Assembly (NCBI RefSeq): GCF_022605725.1
Contig: NC_065548.1
Coordinates: 13,363,644 to 13,427,643 of the forward strand
Direction of reading: 5' to 3'
Length of the DNA: 64,000 nucleotides
DNA from: Anthonomus grandis grandis
Taxonomy: Eukaryota > Arthropoda > Insecta > Coleoptera > Curculionidae
Both the position numbers and the translations under genes were made by a program. Below are positions 1-12,199 of this stretch, in pieces. Below the pieces are notes generated by a model, which was not told the DNA's origin, searched no databases, and worked only from the letters and a program-made list of their open reading frames with translations. The first letter of the stretch is position 1, and each line of letters opens with the position of its first letter.

Positions 1-2520
1 CTTAGTATAAGCTTGCTAAATTCACACAACGATAGACTCCATTATGATCACTTTCTTTATATCATTAGCAAGAGCAGAAGATAACAGCTTGGGCAATCAA
101 TTCTAGAGATTAAGAATAAAAAAGAGTAAAGCTAAATAATTATCTCATATAGCTTCAGAAACCATGCTAAATTTATCAACGCATTTAAGTTGATTTATTG
201 GCTGTGTGGTTCATTAGAAGCCTTGAAAGTTAATAATAATTCATTCCAATCCCAAGAGATTAAAAGTTAATAGCGTCATCATTATGATGATAAATGGTAA
301 TTATTCTTAAAAATGGAGCGTAATACTATAAATCCAACAGAAGATATAACTCATCATTATTCTGATCATTTCAGGTAAGTTTGGGAGTATTGTATGATTT
401 TAATAAGAATCTTATTTAAACCAACCTCTTTGTTTAGCAAAAATTGTTTGGATCTTTAGTAAGAGATTGGTAAGCTCATGACCAACTTATTTTATCTAAA
501 AAAAATGTGTCTAGAAATTTTTTTGATGAATTTTTATTAGTTTGTAAATGTAAAAATCATAACCGGACTAATATTTCGCTTATTTACAGGTGTTTAGCTA
601 AACAGATCCGGACTTAAATTTTTTTGATCTTCTGGATCTTTAATAAGAACTTGAGTTTGTGAACTTGCACCAATCGTAGACTCTGTGAAGATTTTTCTAC
701 TGAAGCCAGTTACCTTGGCTACCGACGACTCAAAGAATCTTTAATCAAAAGACATCAGATAAAGTAGTCCTTTAGTTAAAAGTATAAAAGCCATTTATTT
801 TCAATTTTTGATAATCAAGTCGCCATTTTATCGAAGGCTTTTGTAAAGCTCATATAAATAGGATATTCACAGTTAATTGCTAGATTGCAGTTAAGTGCAG
901 ACATGTTGACCTAAATGAATATTTTGACGTATTTGATGAATTACTCACCAAGAAGTGAAACTTGAACTTCACCATTTTCTTTAATACGACTTATTTTTTT
1001 ATGATCATGAAGAATAATCATCTTTCTCCCATTAATAATTCCCTGATTAATTTTTTTTATTGCACAAGCCTTTATCATCAATTATTATACGACTGTTTTC
1101 GAGTAGAAAATATTGTTAAAAAGTCAAGGCTCCTTTTGTGGCGATATATTAATAGATCATCCGCCATTTTTAAATGTCAGCAGGACGCTTGCGGGGAAAT
1201 CGATTTGATTCTTCTTCTTCTTTATAAAAAATGAGAGTTTACTCGTGTAATTATTGCTTTAAATCATATTTATTAAAACGGTTATATAAAGAACAGTTGT
1301 CGTAACGTATGCCTTAAAAGGTTGGTAAATAATTAAAAATTTTTAAGGACATGGCAATTAATCATACAACAAAAACATTTTTTTCGCATTACGTTTGTTT
1401 ATTAATTATTTCGATTGGTTAAAACTGACCTTTGGCATAATTAATGTAAAATGCCAAAAATAATATTAACTGTTACGTGAAAGCCTATTGAGTTAATATA
1501 ATTAATAATAATAACAGTAGTTATTGAATAAATCAGCATAAACACAATGCTTCTTTAGCATTAAAATATTTTAATAAATAAGGAAATAGTAGTTGATTTT
1601 CATAAAAACAAGTTGTGAAAGATTTGTATTTACAGTATCTAAATTTAAGTACAGCGTGTGTATTTTTACACTTTTCTGAGCGCGAAGTGTCTAATTTTTG
1701 AAAACAGGACGATGATTTATGGTGTTAAGTTTATAAGTCAACGGATTAAAGTTTTTCGGCAAATATTTAAATAACGCGTCACTGAAAATTATCATCTGAC
1801 CCGTCTATTTTTTTATTACAAACATATGCGGATTATAAGTATGTTGTCAAAAGGCTTCTAAAAATATGGTGGATTTCCCGTATAAATACAGGGTGTATCA
1901 CTAAAAAGTCAAAGGCTACTGCACATAGATATTTAAGGAAACAAATTGTGATAAATCATATAAAGTTATTTTAACGTGATTCTATATCATCCCATGAAAA
2001 TTAAACTTAAATTTCCAAACCTTTCACAAATAACAAATTATTGATGCCATTAGGGGTTATTAATTTTTTGCCATAAACTCAATTCACTTTTGCGATAATT
2101 AGTCAATTTTAGTCACATTTCAAATCTAATTAGGAAATTTTATTTGCTCACCATTTTCTCTTAATGATATTAAACGTCATTATGCAATAAAATCAAATTT
2201 ACATATACATATGCGGATGTATAAAAAATCGGAAGAGGGCACCTCTAATTAGTTTTTTTTTAATTATTAGAATGAGAATGATTTGCATTTTTCGCACGGT
2301 ACAATTAAAACTTAAAAAATGTCGGTTTTGTTGTAAAAATTATGAATGTAAATGTGGTGTGGAATGACAAATGGCAGACCCCTTCCGGAAATGATAAATT
2401 TCGAGTTAAAAATGCGGAACGATGTACAAATTAAATTAAAAAAATAAAATTGTTTAAAAGAATTTAAGTTTCCAGAAGAGTTTGTAGAGATAGAGAGAGA
2501 AAAATATGAATATTTCTTTA
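1..2520. other. AT-rich stretch without recognisable gene
   Basis: I see no coding similarity here. The short open frames lack any family motif and are what random AT-rich sequence gives. A TACAGGGTGTATC word at about 1,888 resembles a mariner terminal repeat, but no partner repeat or transposase accompanies it. The rest is unassigned intergenic or intronic sequence. Confidence 0.5.
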
Positions 2521-2529
2521 GATCACTAC

Positions 2530-3925
2530 TTTTTATTCCTTTTCTTTTTCTTCTTATATCGAGAAGACCTAGTCTGTTAATTGCAAAGGCTCAATCCGGT
2601 TGGTTATCCTGTGAGACTGAGTTCCTGCTATCTTTCCATATCTTTGGTGGTCTTCTTGCCATCTGTGTCTTTCCTCCAATGGTCCATAAGATTCTCATCT
2701 CCGCTGTTTTGAGGATGCTCTGTCTCGATACCATAGGTTAGCACCGGTCTAACACAAGACTTATATATTCGCACTTTACTATAAATGTGCATGTAGTTAA
2801 GTTGTTTTTTTCAGTTGACATCTTTCAAACTTTCTGAAATTGTTTTGTTGCGGCTTTGTTGATCTTTGAGTTTATATCGTTTATCGGGTTGTTGCTCCTT
2901 GACGTTCCTCTCCTAAGTAACGAAAGCTTAATACCTGTTCTATTGGTTATCTATTATGACTAATTTTACATCGTCCGCATAGCACACTATGCTGATTGGT
3001 TCATTGTTCAGTCTGTATTCCTTGCTCATTGTCGTCACACTGTGTATAATCTCGTCCATGACAAGGTTAAAAAGAAATGGGCTGAGATTACCAACTTCTT
3101 TTATTTTATTCTTCTTTTATTCTTGTATAATCATCAACATGTCTGATTTTTATTTAACCTCTCTCACAATAAACAGAGCAACAGTTGTCGATGTGTTCTT
3201 CTGAAATCCTTGATTTTCATCTTTGTTTTGGTGTGTTCTAGAATGCTTTTGACAATACTGGTGAGCAGTTTTATAGTGGTGGTACTCTGTTGGTAGCTGA
3301 TAGCCACATCCAGCAGGCTATTATTTTGTTAAACAGTTCCGTATTTTCTTTCTAGCTCTATACCTTCATATTTTATGAGTTCATTGCGTTTATTCCCTGG
3401 GCTTTTTTGGTTTTCAGGCGTCTGATCTTCACTCTAACTACATACGCTGTAACCATTAATCTATTTATTCTTTTCCTCTGTTTCCTGTAGTTCAGATTCT
3501 ATTGTATTATTAATATTGTCATACAGGTTTCTAAAATATGTTTCCCATTCGTTCAGAGGGGTTCCCACTCTTTTAGTCTGGATGTATTCGTTTAAGAGTT
3601 TCTTTCTGTTTTTTAGCATGTTTCAAACTTTCCTCTAGGGTTCATTAAGATCGTGTTCCATGTCTATGGAGAGCCTCTTCCAGTATTCTCTTTTGATTGT
3701 CGCGTCTACTCTATATCTTATTTCTTTATAGTTATTGCAGTTTTTCTCTGTTGGTGTACGTTTACATTATAAGTAGCTTTCCTTTTTTCCTTGGTCAGCC
3801 TTTTCATCTCCTGTGTTCCAAGTCTTGGTCTTTTCTTACGGGCTAAAGTTGTTACGTTTAGGGTGCCAATGTTACGTAATCCCAAATTCAAGGATCTTAT
3901 TTGGATTTTATCTAAGTTCATTTAA
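2530..3925 (-). mobile_element. LINE reverse transcriptase remnant (copy A, RT and C-terminal part)
   Basis: Read on the minus strand, this is the linker, reverse transcriptase and C-terminal part of an endonuclease-type non-LTR retrotransposon. Near 3,800 it reads EMKRLTKEKRKA, a linker motif typical of such elements. Around 3,000-3,100 it reads LSPFLFNLVMDEI, then CYADDV with the catalytic YADD at 2,970-2,981, the metal-binding motif of the RT palm. Further on, SCVRPVLTYGIETE (about 2,720-2,765) is the conserved post-RT motif. Stops and frameshifts elsewhere make it a dead copy. The matching endonuclease domain lies at 4,780-5,440 in the same orientation, about 0.85 kb upstream, so the two may be one element separated by an insertion or rearrangement. 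Confidence 0.85.
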
Positions 3926-3969
3926 TTAGTCAGCGCGCATATATCTAATGCAATTTTTACTTCCTCATG

Positions 3970-4770
3970 GATGGACGAGATAAGCCAAGTAAAGTTCACA
4001 ATTCACAATATTACAAACAAAACAAATTGTGTTGAGGGTTATAAATTAAAAAGTAAATCTTAAGGATCAGATGGTCGTCGAAAAATTAAAAAGGCGTACC
4101 GGCTACATCCACAATCGGCCTTAAGTTAACCCATCAGTCAACTGTCACTTCGACCGTCAATGGAAAAATAAACATGGCTGTTTATTTTTAATAACAAAAC
4201 CTTTTGTGGAAAACCACGGTGTTCATGCGGAAAATAAGAAGGAATTCGCTTGACTTGGATGAAAACCAGTCCAAATGATGATAAGTTTTATCCATGGTAA
4301 TTCTCTTTATTTTAAAAGTACCATATTTTAAGCTTATTTTCAAAGATTCGACAGATCAACAAATATCCACAATATTAAAGATGATTTTCCAATTTATCTC
4401 TCAGGCAAGAAATGTTCAAAGAGCAAGATGAGAAAATCAAATAACAATAATCAGACCTAAAGAAGTAAAGAAAACGAAGGACAAGGCACACAAAAATATA
4501 TGCATGAAAAATCACCGGAGCAATATTTAGCATTTTTGGTCTAGTTCTGATTACTAATAAACAATTACCAATAAAAACAATTATATTATTACTAAGAATT
4601 TAATAAATATATTATACTGCAAGAAAATCTTAACATCTGTAATCTTCCCTGATTTAGTTTTATGATAAATTTTAAATATGACATTCTAAATAAACCAGAC
4701 CATAACGAAGTTTATAGTTCTTTTCCCTACTAATTTACTGTATTCAGTTTTTTTTTATTTTTTATTGATT
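3970..4770. other. Unassigned sequence between two parts of LINE copy A
   Basis: This AT-rich stretch of about 0.8 kb separates the endonuclease part from the RT part of a minus-strand LINE. I see no ORF, terminal repeats or duplicated target site that would name an inserted element. It could be an insertion, or the two LINE pieces could belong to separate copies. Confidence 0.4.
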
Positions 4771-4779
4771 TTTCTTCGT

Positions 4780-5440
4780 GTTTTCCACATTTGTCTGTTA
4801 TACCTCTCGATGTAAGATCGAGCCACTTTTTTATGGATTTGTGCATGAATCTAATAATTCTGTGCTGTATTTTTCAATCATTATTGACCTTTGCTTTATT
4901 CTTCGATGTCTCTCTATAATGAACATTCTGGAAACTATGTTGTCATCTGTCCAGGTATAAGCAAAGGTTAGTCCTCTTATGTTTGTACTCTGATTGCAGA
5001 AAATGTATTTATGTTGTTAGTTGTGAAGAAAATAGGTGTTGTTTATCCGCAGTTCGGTTCCTGTGCAAAAGTTGTTCAGTCGGACTGCGTTTATATTTAA
5101 AATGTATTCATTAAACCTCCGGATATTTCATCTGAGCCGATTCTAGCATTGAAGTCTCTGAATACGATTACTTTTCGATCGTTGGATATTTGGTCAATAA
5201 TGTTTTATAGCTTCCTATAGAAAGTATCTAATTCTCTTCTTAGTTCAGACATGTCTAAGGCGTAGATAGTTGCAAAATGTATTGCGCCTTTGAGGAAGGT
5301 AACTGTGACATTCAATATTCTATTGCTTTTGTAGTCGAGGGTTTTTCTAATGCCTTTCCCACTATAAAGTAGAATATAGTTTTCATACTTTGTCATGTCC
5401 TCATCTTTACTTTTTGTCTCTAACAGTCCGCATATTTTTC
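4780..5440 (-). mobile_element. LINE endonuclease domain remnant (copy A, 5' part)
   Basis: The minus strand encodes a degraded apurinic-like endonuclease domain, the enzyme that nicks target DNA for target-primed reverse transcription. From about 5,396 it reads MTKYENYILLYSGKGIRK, and later IYALDMSELRRELDTFY, matching the yY.G and YAP...FY.L segments of these domains. Near 5,150 it reads KVIVFRDFNARIGSDE, the GDFNA active-site motif with the first glycine changed to arginine. The frame then breaks. It lies upstream of the RT fragment at 2,530-3,925 in the same orientation. Confidence 0.75.
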
Positions 5441-5449
5441 TCCAAGAAT

Positions 5450-6000
5450 ATTTCCTGCTCCCTTCTTTTCCATGTTGTAAAATTCCAGCAGGCTATTCTA
5501 TAGTTTTCCAAAGTGATGTAGTCATCTGTAAAAGTATGTTACTTATCCTAGTTAAACTATCGTGTTGTTATTTTTATAAATTTTTCAGAATATAATCTAT
5601 ATATCTAAATTTTAATATATAATATATCTAATATTTTTTTGCTAAAATTTTCGATAACTTAAGTCAGCTGATTTTGCTTGACAGACCCGTTACGCCTGCC
5701 ATGCAAAAACTAAAACGTGACTAAAATAGTCAATCAATGACTAAAACTGTCAATGTCAACAAGGCAAATCTTCCGTCAAACTGTCAACCAATTTTGTTGT
5801 CACTCGTAAATTTTAATTCATCTTTTGTTATACATCATTCAGATTTTGACTTAATTCTATAGTTAATCTCAACTTATATGGCGTTTTGAATGATATCATT
5901 GATACAGCAGTTTTTTATTATAGGCATCAAAGAAATAAATATCACTATATCAGCTGATATACACATCCATAAAGTTCTATATTGACGTAGCGTATAGAGT
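5450..6000. other. No recognisable gene
   Basis: Unassigned AT-rich sequence. A short stretch at about 5,715-5,800 has loosely repeated GACTAAAA and TGTCAA words. Nothing here supports a gene or a bounded mobile element. Confidence 0.4.
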
Positions 6001-6009
6001 TGATATAAC

Positions 6010-7620
6010 GAATACTGGAAATTTGATACATCATGATCCCAAGAAATTTCGGAAATTTATACAACAAGGAAGAAACACATCTAGAATCCCCAATATTTTG
6101 AACTACAATAACAATTGTCTGTCTACTCTAATAATTGCTTTTGCAAAATTATTTGGTAGCGTCTTTAACAGCTCCATTTCATCTGCTAAATTTAGCCATC
6201 TACAATCTGCTTCTGAAAATATTGATATATATGACTAAAATAATATATAATAATTGAAAAATAAAGAGACTGCAGGGTTTGACAGTGTTCCTTCTTTTCT
6301 CCTACGTGATTGTACTTGTGCTTTTGCTGAACGTTTATGTATACTTTTCAATTTGTCACTACGCACAAGCACTTTTCCCATTGTCTGAAAACAAGATCAA
6401 AAATTTGCCCTGTGTTTAAGTTCGAAGACAAATAAGGAGGAGAACTATCGCTCAATCTCCAATTGTCCAATTTTTCTAAAGTCTTTGAGACTTGCATTTA
6501 TAGCAACCTGATTCTAATCTGATCACTAAATTAAATATCTTATTTTACCCAATCAGCATGGTTTTTTTTAACAGCCACATAATTTCTGCGGAACGCATAT
6601 GAGGCTATAAATTGCAAATACCAACTTAATGTAATCTACACAGATTTTGCTAAGGCCTCTGATAGATAAGAGCATGGAATTCTTTCCAAAAAAAACATTA
6701 TAAAATGGGTTTTCCTAAAACATCTAGTAGAATTTTTCATATCCTACTTAGTAGATTGCAATTTGTGGAGTTCAATGAGTTTACATCATCTAACTACATT
6801 GCTTCAAGTGGTGCCCCCCAGGGGAGTAATCTTGCTCCATTTTTGTTTTTGATTTTTATCAATGACGTGTCTACGAATATCGGCACTGAGTTTTTACTGT
6901 TTGCGGATGACATGAAGGTTTTTCGTCTTGATAAGAGTCGTCATGACTGCATGCTAATCTTCATAGGTTCCATGAATGGTGTGAAGTTAACAGACTCCCA
7001 CTTAATCTTCAGGAATGTAAGAAGATATCAGTTTCATTGCTGAAAGATGAGATTGATTTCGGTTATGTAATAAATGATACCACACTTCCAAATTGTGAGT
7101 CTGTTCGTGACCTGAGGGTCTGTGTTGATAAAAAAACATACCTTCAAGACTCATATAAATACCATCATAAGATCTTCTTTAAAGGTCCTAGGCTTCATTA
7201 TAAGATCAGCAGAACTATTTTCTAATACTTCAAGCAGAAAAATTTTGTTTAACTCCCTAGTAAAATCTTTCCTACTGTATACTTCTCTATTATGGTTTTC
7301 CAATTATACAGTGCATACGAACATTCTACAAATATATTAGTTTTAGGTTGGATTGTGTATACCCTGAGAGGGGCTTTAGTCAGCAGTTATTGTTTTCAAG
7401 GTTTAATGTACTATCCTTTCCTCTGTTGGTGTTTTTATTTAAAATATGCAATAATTAAATTGATTATCAGCTTTGGATTTCGCTGTTCTCTACATCCATA
7501 GAAGAAGATACAGTGTATTTTATCTTGACACCTATGGCACCAATGTGGCCAAGAAATAGTTCAGTTACGGATGGATGTTATTCTGTTTGGCATGACTTTG
7601 AATAAATAAATCTGTTTTTT
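6010..7620 (+). mobile_element. LINE remnant, Jockey-like (copy B)
   Basis: This plus-strand piece of a non-LTR retrotransposon spans linker to C-terminal region and is read in several frames. Order: DPKKFRKFIQQGR with NILNYNNN (from 6,037), the pre-RT linker; GFDSVPSFLLRDC (about 6,280); SGAPQGSNLAPFLFLIF (about 6,810), the conserved RT box; LLFADDMKVF (about 6,895) with the catalytic FADD; then CESVRDL and HINTIIRSSLKVLGFIIR (7,100-7,220). Changes of frame at about 6,720, 7,040 and 7,130 and many stops show it is inactive. The FADD and SGxPQGS boxes survive, so the copy is not extremely old. A likely 3' end lies near 7,610, by an AATAAATAAA tail. Confidence 0.85.
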
Positions 7621-7659
7621 TAGATAGAATTAGATTGTTAGTTGTTTAAGTATGTAATG

Positions 7660-9110
7660 TATTACCTACTATCAGTTTTATATTGCAGCAATGAGTAAGT
7701 TGGATATATTCAATAATTGCATATTGTTAGGATATGTTTCCTGTTGGACAAAACTTTGAGTTAATATCATCATAGATTTTGCTAAATCTCTTCTATTTTA
7801 CATAAAAATAATTTATTTACAGAATTATTGTCATTTGTACATATCGATGAATGATAGAAATGGGAAATAGGGTGGTCAAATGATACCCCAATTTTAAGGT
7901 CTTTAATTTAAAAAAGTTAAAAGTCTACTCTATATCCTTTAATTCGTTGAACGGATGCAACAATCTGCTAATCTTGTGTTTTGAAGAGAGAGAAAAAAAT
8001 GCTGAAAGCTTTACTGCATTGTAAACCTGTTTATTATTTTTGTTTGTACACTTTCACTGTAACTTACTTATTGTTAAAAAAAAGGTTTTTAATCAAGAAT
8101 GTATTATCAATGAAAAGTGTTTCTTCAATGGCTAACTTATCACTATTTCAGCACCTAAATATAGAATTTTCCATTTACTATCAATAGTTGATGGTTTGTT
8201 ATTATGTATTCTGATATATTCGAAATGATAATAAAGTTTAACAACAAAAACAACCATTATTTAGTTTCTAAAGAATCGCTTAAAAATTAATTTATCATAA
8301 GTGGGTTATGAATTCCATTTAAATCATAAATGCGAAGCGATATCTGCTGTTTTTGTAAAAAATATGTATTTTTAGAAAGAAAGTATTTAAAACATTGGAA
8401 ATTACCGACATGTTGTCAACGTCGCACTATTTTTTAACGCAAATTTTATGCACATAAATAAATACTTTAGTCGCATTTTGTATAAATTTCTGTTAATTTT
8501 GAAAATTTTTTTGAGTTGACAAGTTTACTTATAGGCACTGATAACAAAAAAATTATTTGAAACTTTGGAGATTATCGGCCTGTTGGAAATACCGCATAAG
8601 AAATTTATGCTTATTCGTAAATGAATGAACAAGTTAAACAGTCGGTAGTTAAATTCTCAAAATTTAAAAGGTTATACGTATTCCATCCAAAACAGAGTCT
8701 GATGATGTCCGATATTAATGAATGAGTTCCTTTTAAAGCTTATCAACGCTCATATTATTATTGTTGATAGCTCTACAAAGAGAAATTTGTGCTATATTCG
8801 TAGTTTTTTTGGCATTTTTACTACTAAAGACACCACTAGACCGAGAGAATGGGTAATTAGTTTCATTCTATCGATCTCGTTTATATAATTATAATGATTA
8901 ACTCCATTTGTCGAAAATTGTTGAACGTGTAAATAGCCTTGATACATTTTTTACCTTTTGCATACGTTTAAGCTTAACTACCGATTAAGTTGACAGAAGG
9001 ACGTTCAGTTGAGGTCCAACGATTTACTTTTGTGCATTTTAATTGACCACCGTTCATATATACAAGGTGTTCAACAAAAACATTGAAACACATTAGGTGC
9101 TAGATCATAT
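7660..9110. other. Unassigned AT-rich stretch with one diverged direct repeat
   Basis: No protein family is recognisable. Two stretches, about 8,382-8,460 and 8,550-8,625, look like diverged direct copies (ATTTAAAACATTGGAAATTA and ATTTGAAACTTTGGAGATTA, then similar words). The remainder is low-complexity AT-rich DNA. Confidence 0.35.
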
Positions 9111-9121
9111 GTTTCTTAGTT

Positions 9122-9185
9122 GATTAGTGATTGGCCAGCAAATTATCCGGATCTAAGTCGTATATTAATAACAACATCAATAGTT
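9122..9185 (+). pseudogene. Possible Tc1/mariner transposase scrap
   Basis: A short plus-strand reading DWPANYPDLS resembles the wPa.SPDLnpiE box that holds the third catalytic acid of Tc1/mariner DDE transposases. Similarity ends after about ten residues, and the same DNA is covered by an open minus-strand frame (to about 9,420) that I do not recognise. A chance match is possible. Confidence 0.25.
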
Positions 9186-9599
9186 CATCTTTAAAACTAG
9201 AAACGTATATAGTTAAACCCATAGCATGCAGTGAAATTGCGATAAATCGGGGGCGTTCGGTGCTCTTTTGAAATTTCACCGCGCTGTCATCGAAACAATT
9301 GAATATCACCGTGCGAGTCACATGGACGTAAAGTTTATAAGAAGATTGCTTAGACAATTGAGAATAATTGAAGGTATCCTTATTTGCCACTTGAATACGA
9401 TGTCCAGGCTTAACCTTCAGTAGTTGGTTTATTTTTTAAAACTTTATTCTTGATGTGCCTAAGTGACAAGTTATATTTTTGTCAAGATTTTTAAGAAAAT
9501 AATGTAGTAGAATTTTTCTCGCAAAAATGCTTTAAAACATTTTTGAAGAATAAGACCAAATACTGATGAATTAAAGATCAAAGGGTTTGGCAAAATCTC

Positions 9600-9990
9600 A
9601 CGTCTTAGATCAACGAGTCAACAGTCAGCTTCTAACTTTCAAGATTTAGCTTCCAAGATATTTCAGATAACCTGAGCATCCTTCTATAACGCCACATTTC
9701 AAACAACTGCAGTTTGTTTATGTGTTCTTGTTTAAGTGTCCAGCCTTTCAGTCTATAATATAGTATTGAAAATACATAGCAGCTTAATGTTCTCACTCTT
9801 AATTCTATTGTGAGGTCTCTGGAATGTTTCTTCTGGATTGTTTTCAGTTTTACCAAGGCATTTCTTGCTTTTTTTATTCTATTCCTTATTTCTGTTATTT
9901 GGCCATTATTTTCTGTCATCCAGATGCCCAGGAATTTATATTTTTGAACTCTTTCTATTTATCGATCTAGTAAATTTATGTTTGGTTCTT
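9600..9990 (-). mobile_element. LINE C-terminal remnant (copy C)
   Basis: The minus strand carries the post-RT segment of a non-LTR retrotransposon. It reads YKFLGIWMTENN, then EIRNRIKKARNALVKLK, TLSCYVFSILYYRLKGWTL and LFEMWRYRRMLRLSEISWK. These are the standard motifs YLG, eIr.RI..Ar, YGaE.Wtl and fEmw.yRRml.isw in the usual order and spacing. About 95 residues are open without a stop, but RT, endonuclease and 3' end are missing, so it is a short fragment. Confidence 0.8.
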
Positions 9991-9999
9991 TGTTATTAC

Positions 10000-10900
10000 C
10001 ATTTTCTTAGTCGTCTTTTTTACGCTGCTCTTCAAAAATATCTAATATAACGAATAACAAGTAAGATATTTGACAAAATGCAGCTTCTCAGAGCATCTAC
10101 TTAATTAACTCAATTCCAGGGCAATTAAGTTACAGAGAATTTTTAATTCAAGCCAACTGAGTCATTGATTAAATTTTCAATTTTAAATAGTCTAGTTGTT
10201 TGATTATTCCAGGCAATTGAGACATAAACAATTTTTTTAGTTTTAGGCAATTGAGTCAAGGATTAAATTTATAATTCCAGATAGTCTAACTCATAAATAT
10301 TAACATTTGTCAAACAAACTTACGACGACAAATATCCTAGAAATATTTTCTTAGAACATACTTTTACTAAACCAACATCCGGTCTGTCTGATGCCCTTTA
10401 AAATAATTATAATAAACAAAGGAAAAAAACTCTCGCCGTCTGGCTCTTAACATTTTCTAATACCAAAACATGATAATTGCGTCAACTAAATAATTATTTA
10501 TTATTTTCAGTGATATTTTAGCAGTAATAACAACGCGTTATATTATTTGTAATATTTCGTAATAAATTCATAAAGTTTTGTATCGGAAGTAAATAAGAGA
10601 ATTTCACATATATCGTTGAGATTATGGTATATCAGATATTTAGTGTATAATTAATAATGTGAAAAACCGTAAATTATAAGATATGGTCTGGATTTAATTG
10701 ATTTCTATTGATTCAGATAATTGCTTAGTAAAACGCAATTAAAATTATAAGATCTGGATCGTTAAAAATTACTTACGATTTATTATGTCATATTTTTATA
10801 TTTATCTGAGAACCAAACTTGAAAATTAAAATTTTCGTTTTTCAAAAATATTGTAATTTAGGAGCTTATACTTAAATGTCTCAGTTGTTGCTATATTAAA
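10000..10900. other. Unassigned AT-rich stretch with short imperfect repeats
   Basis: No coding similarity. Between 10,115 and 10,290 the words GGCAATTGAGT, TTGATTAAATTTT and ATAGTCTA recur in the same order about 95-110 bp apart, suggesting an old local duplication. Nothing else can be supported. Confidence 0.35.
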
Positions 10901-10919
10901 CTCTCTTACATAGCAAAGT

Positions 10920-11150
10920 TGTCGATTAGGGTAGAGTAAACGTTAGACGATGGTTGGATGATCATTATCCTAATCTGCTCCTATTGAATGGCCACCTAGA
11001 TCCCCGGACCTAACACCTCTTGACTTGACTTTTTGTAGAGTCATCTAAAATCTGTGGTGGACGCAACCTAAGTCACAGAGCAACTCCAGCATAGAAACAT
11101 TTGTAAATATAGGTGAAGAATTTAAAAGTTGCGTTTTTTATTTATTGTTT
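10920..11150 (+). pseudogene. Mariner-like transposase C-terminal fragment
   Basis: On the plus strand the reading PIEWPPRSPDLTPLD (about 10,978-11,025) is the conserved block around the third catalytic aspartate of mariner-family transposases, normally followed by FFLWG.LKS. Here the next residues are altered and a stop intervenes, though remnants of the L..RI tail follow to about 11,140. Only the C-terminal fifth of a ~350-residue protein is present, and I see no terminal repeats. The other mariner relatives in this window (25.9 and 59.5 kb) show the same block. Confidence 0.6.
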
Positions 11151-11589
11151 TTCTTGATAGAAAAGAATTTTCCGAATTGTGTCTTTCTATGGTATCATTT
11201 TTTAGGAGCTTCCAGATGACGTAGCACTCGACTCCCCCCTCCTATTTAAGATTTGCAGAGGTTGCAGATAAGGGTGAGTTAATATGCTTGTTTTTGTTCC
11301 CCCTTCGTTTAATAAAAACAGTTTTTGGCGTTTTTTTCTTAAGTTTTTCGTTCCCAATATATGGCCATTTCAAATTTTTAAATTTTTACCCTATATAAAA
11401 TTTTCTTAGAAATTATAACTGTAAATTAGACCCTAACCTATAAAAGAGTTTCTGACTATTTTTCTTTTAAACTTAAAAATACAAAAATATATTACATGTT
11501 AAAATGTACAAGCATATACACAAAGGCGAAAATTGATACAAACATTAAAAAATTAATACATAAATAAAAATTTTACTAATACTTCAATC

Positions 11590-12165
11590 TAAGACTCTAT
11601 GTTTATGAAATTCTGAGGTACTATAAAATGCCTTTTTATATAAAAATGATTTTACTCTCTTTTTGAAATAGTTACCTTAACCAGTGAAGGTAATTTGTTA
11701 AAAAAGTCTGACACCCAGAAAATTAGGTCTACACTGGCACTTCTCCAGTATGCTATAGGGTTTAACTAGTTTGAACCTTCCCCTCGTGTTGTGATTATGG
11801 ACTTTCTGATAAGTTTTATATTTTTCCATATTATTTTTTATATACAAGAGGTATTCCAGGATTTATTTACAAGGAAAAGATAATATATTCCACTGTGTAA
11901 AAACAATTCTGTAATCTTCTATATAACTCAAACCCGAAATGAACCTCATGGTTCTCTCTACATCCCAAAAATGCGGGTCGAATGTGATGAACGACCTCGT
12001 GCTGAAATAGCGTAGATCATTTTACTGTGTAAAATAGCAAATAAAGCAGTTGTGAAGGTTTCCTGAGATATACATCCCACTAGACTCTTTAAGGCAAATA
12101 CTGCAGAAAAAGGTATCCTACTATCTAAAAGTGCCTCCGCAGACAACAATCCATGCACATGCACT
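11590..12165 (-). mobile_element. LINE C-terminal remnant (copy D)
   Basis: The minus strand reads through the post-RT domain of a Jockey/CR1-type LINE: SAVFALKSLVGCIS, then ILHSKMIYAISARGRSS, QREPMRFISGLSY, LEYLLYIKNN, a YNTR-like HNHNTRGRFKLVKP, and GVRLFNKLPSLVKV near 11,690. This order (S.lyaLr.l, hS.i.YGi..wG, QKr.iR.i, YnTR, fNkLP..ik) is characteristic of the end of ORF2 in these elements. One or two stops interrupt it. RT is missing, so it is either 5'-truncated or was cut by whatever carries the adjacent repeat at 12.2 kb. Confidence 0.75.
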
Positions 12166-12199
12166 TTCTGATACCTACCAATTCAGATTTTCTCTTAGA

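Noticed and set aside
1885..1900. TACAGGGTGTATC, a mariner-terminus-like word
   Set aside because: No inverted partner, TA-flanked unit or transposase fragment nearby.
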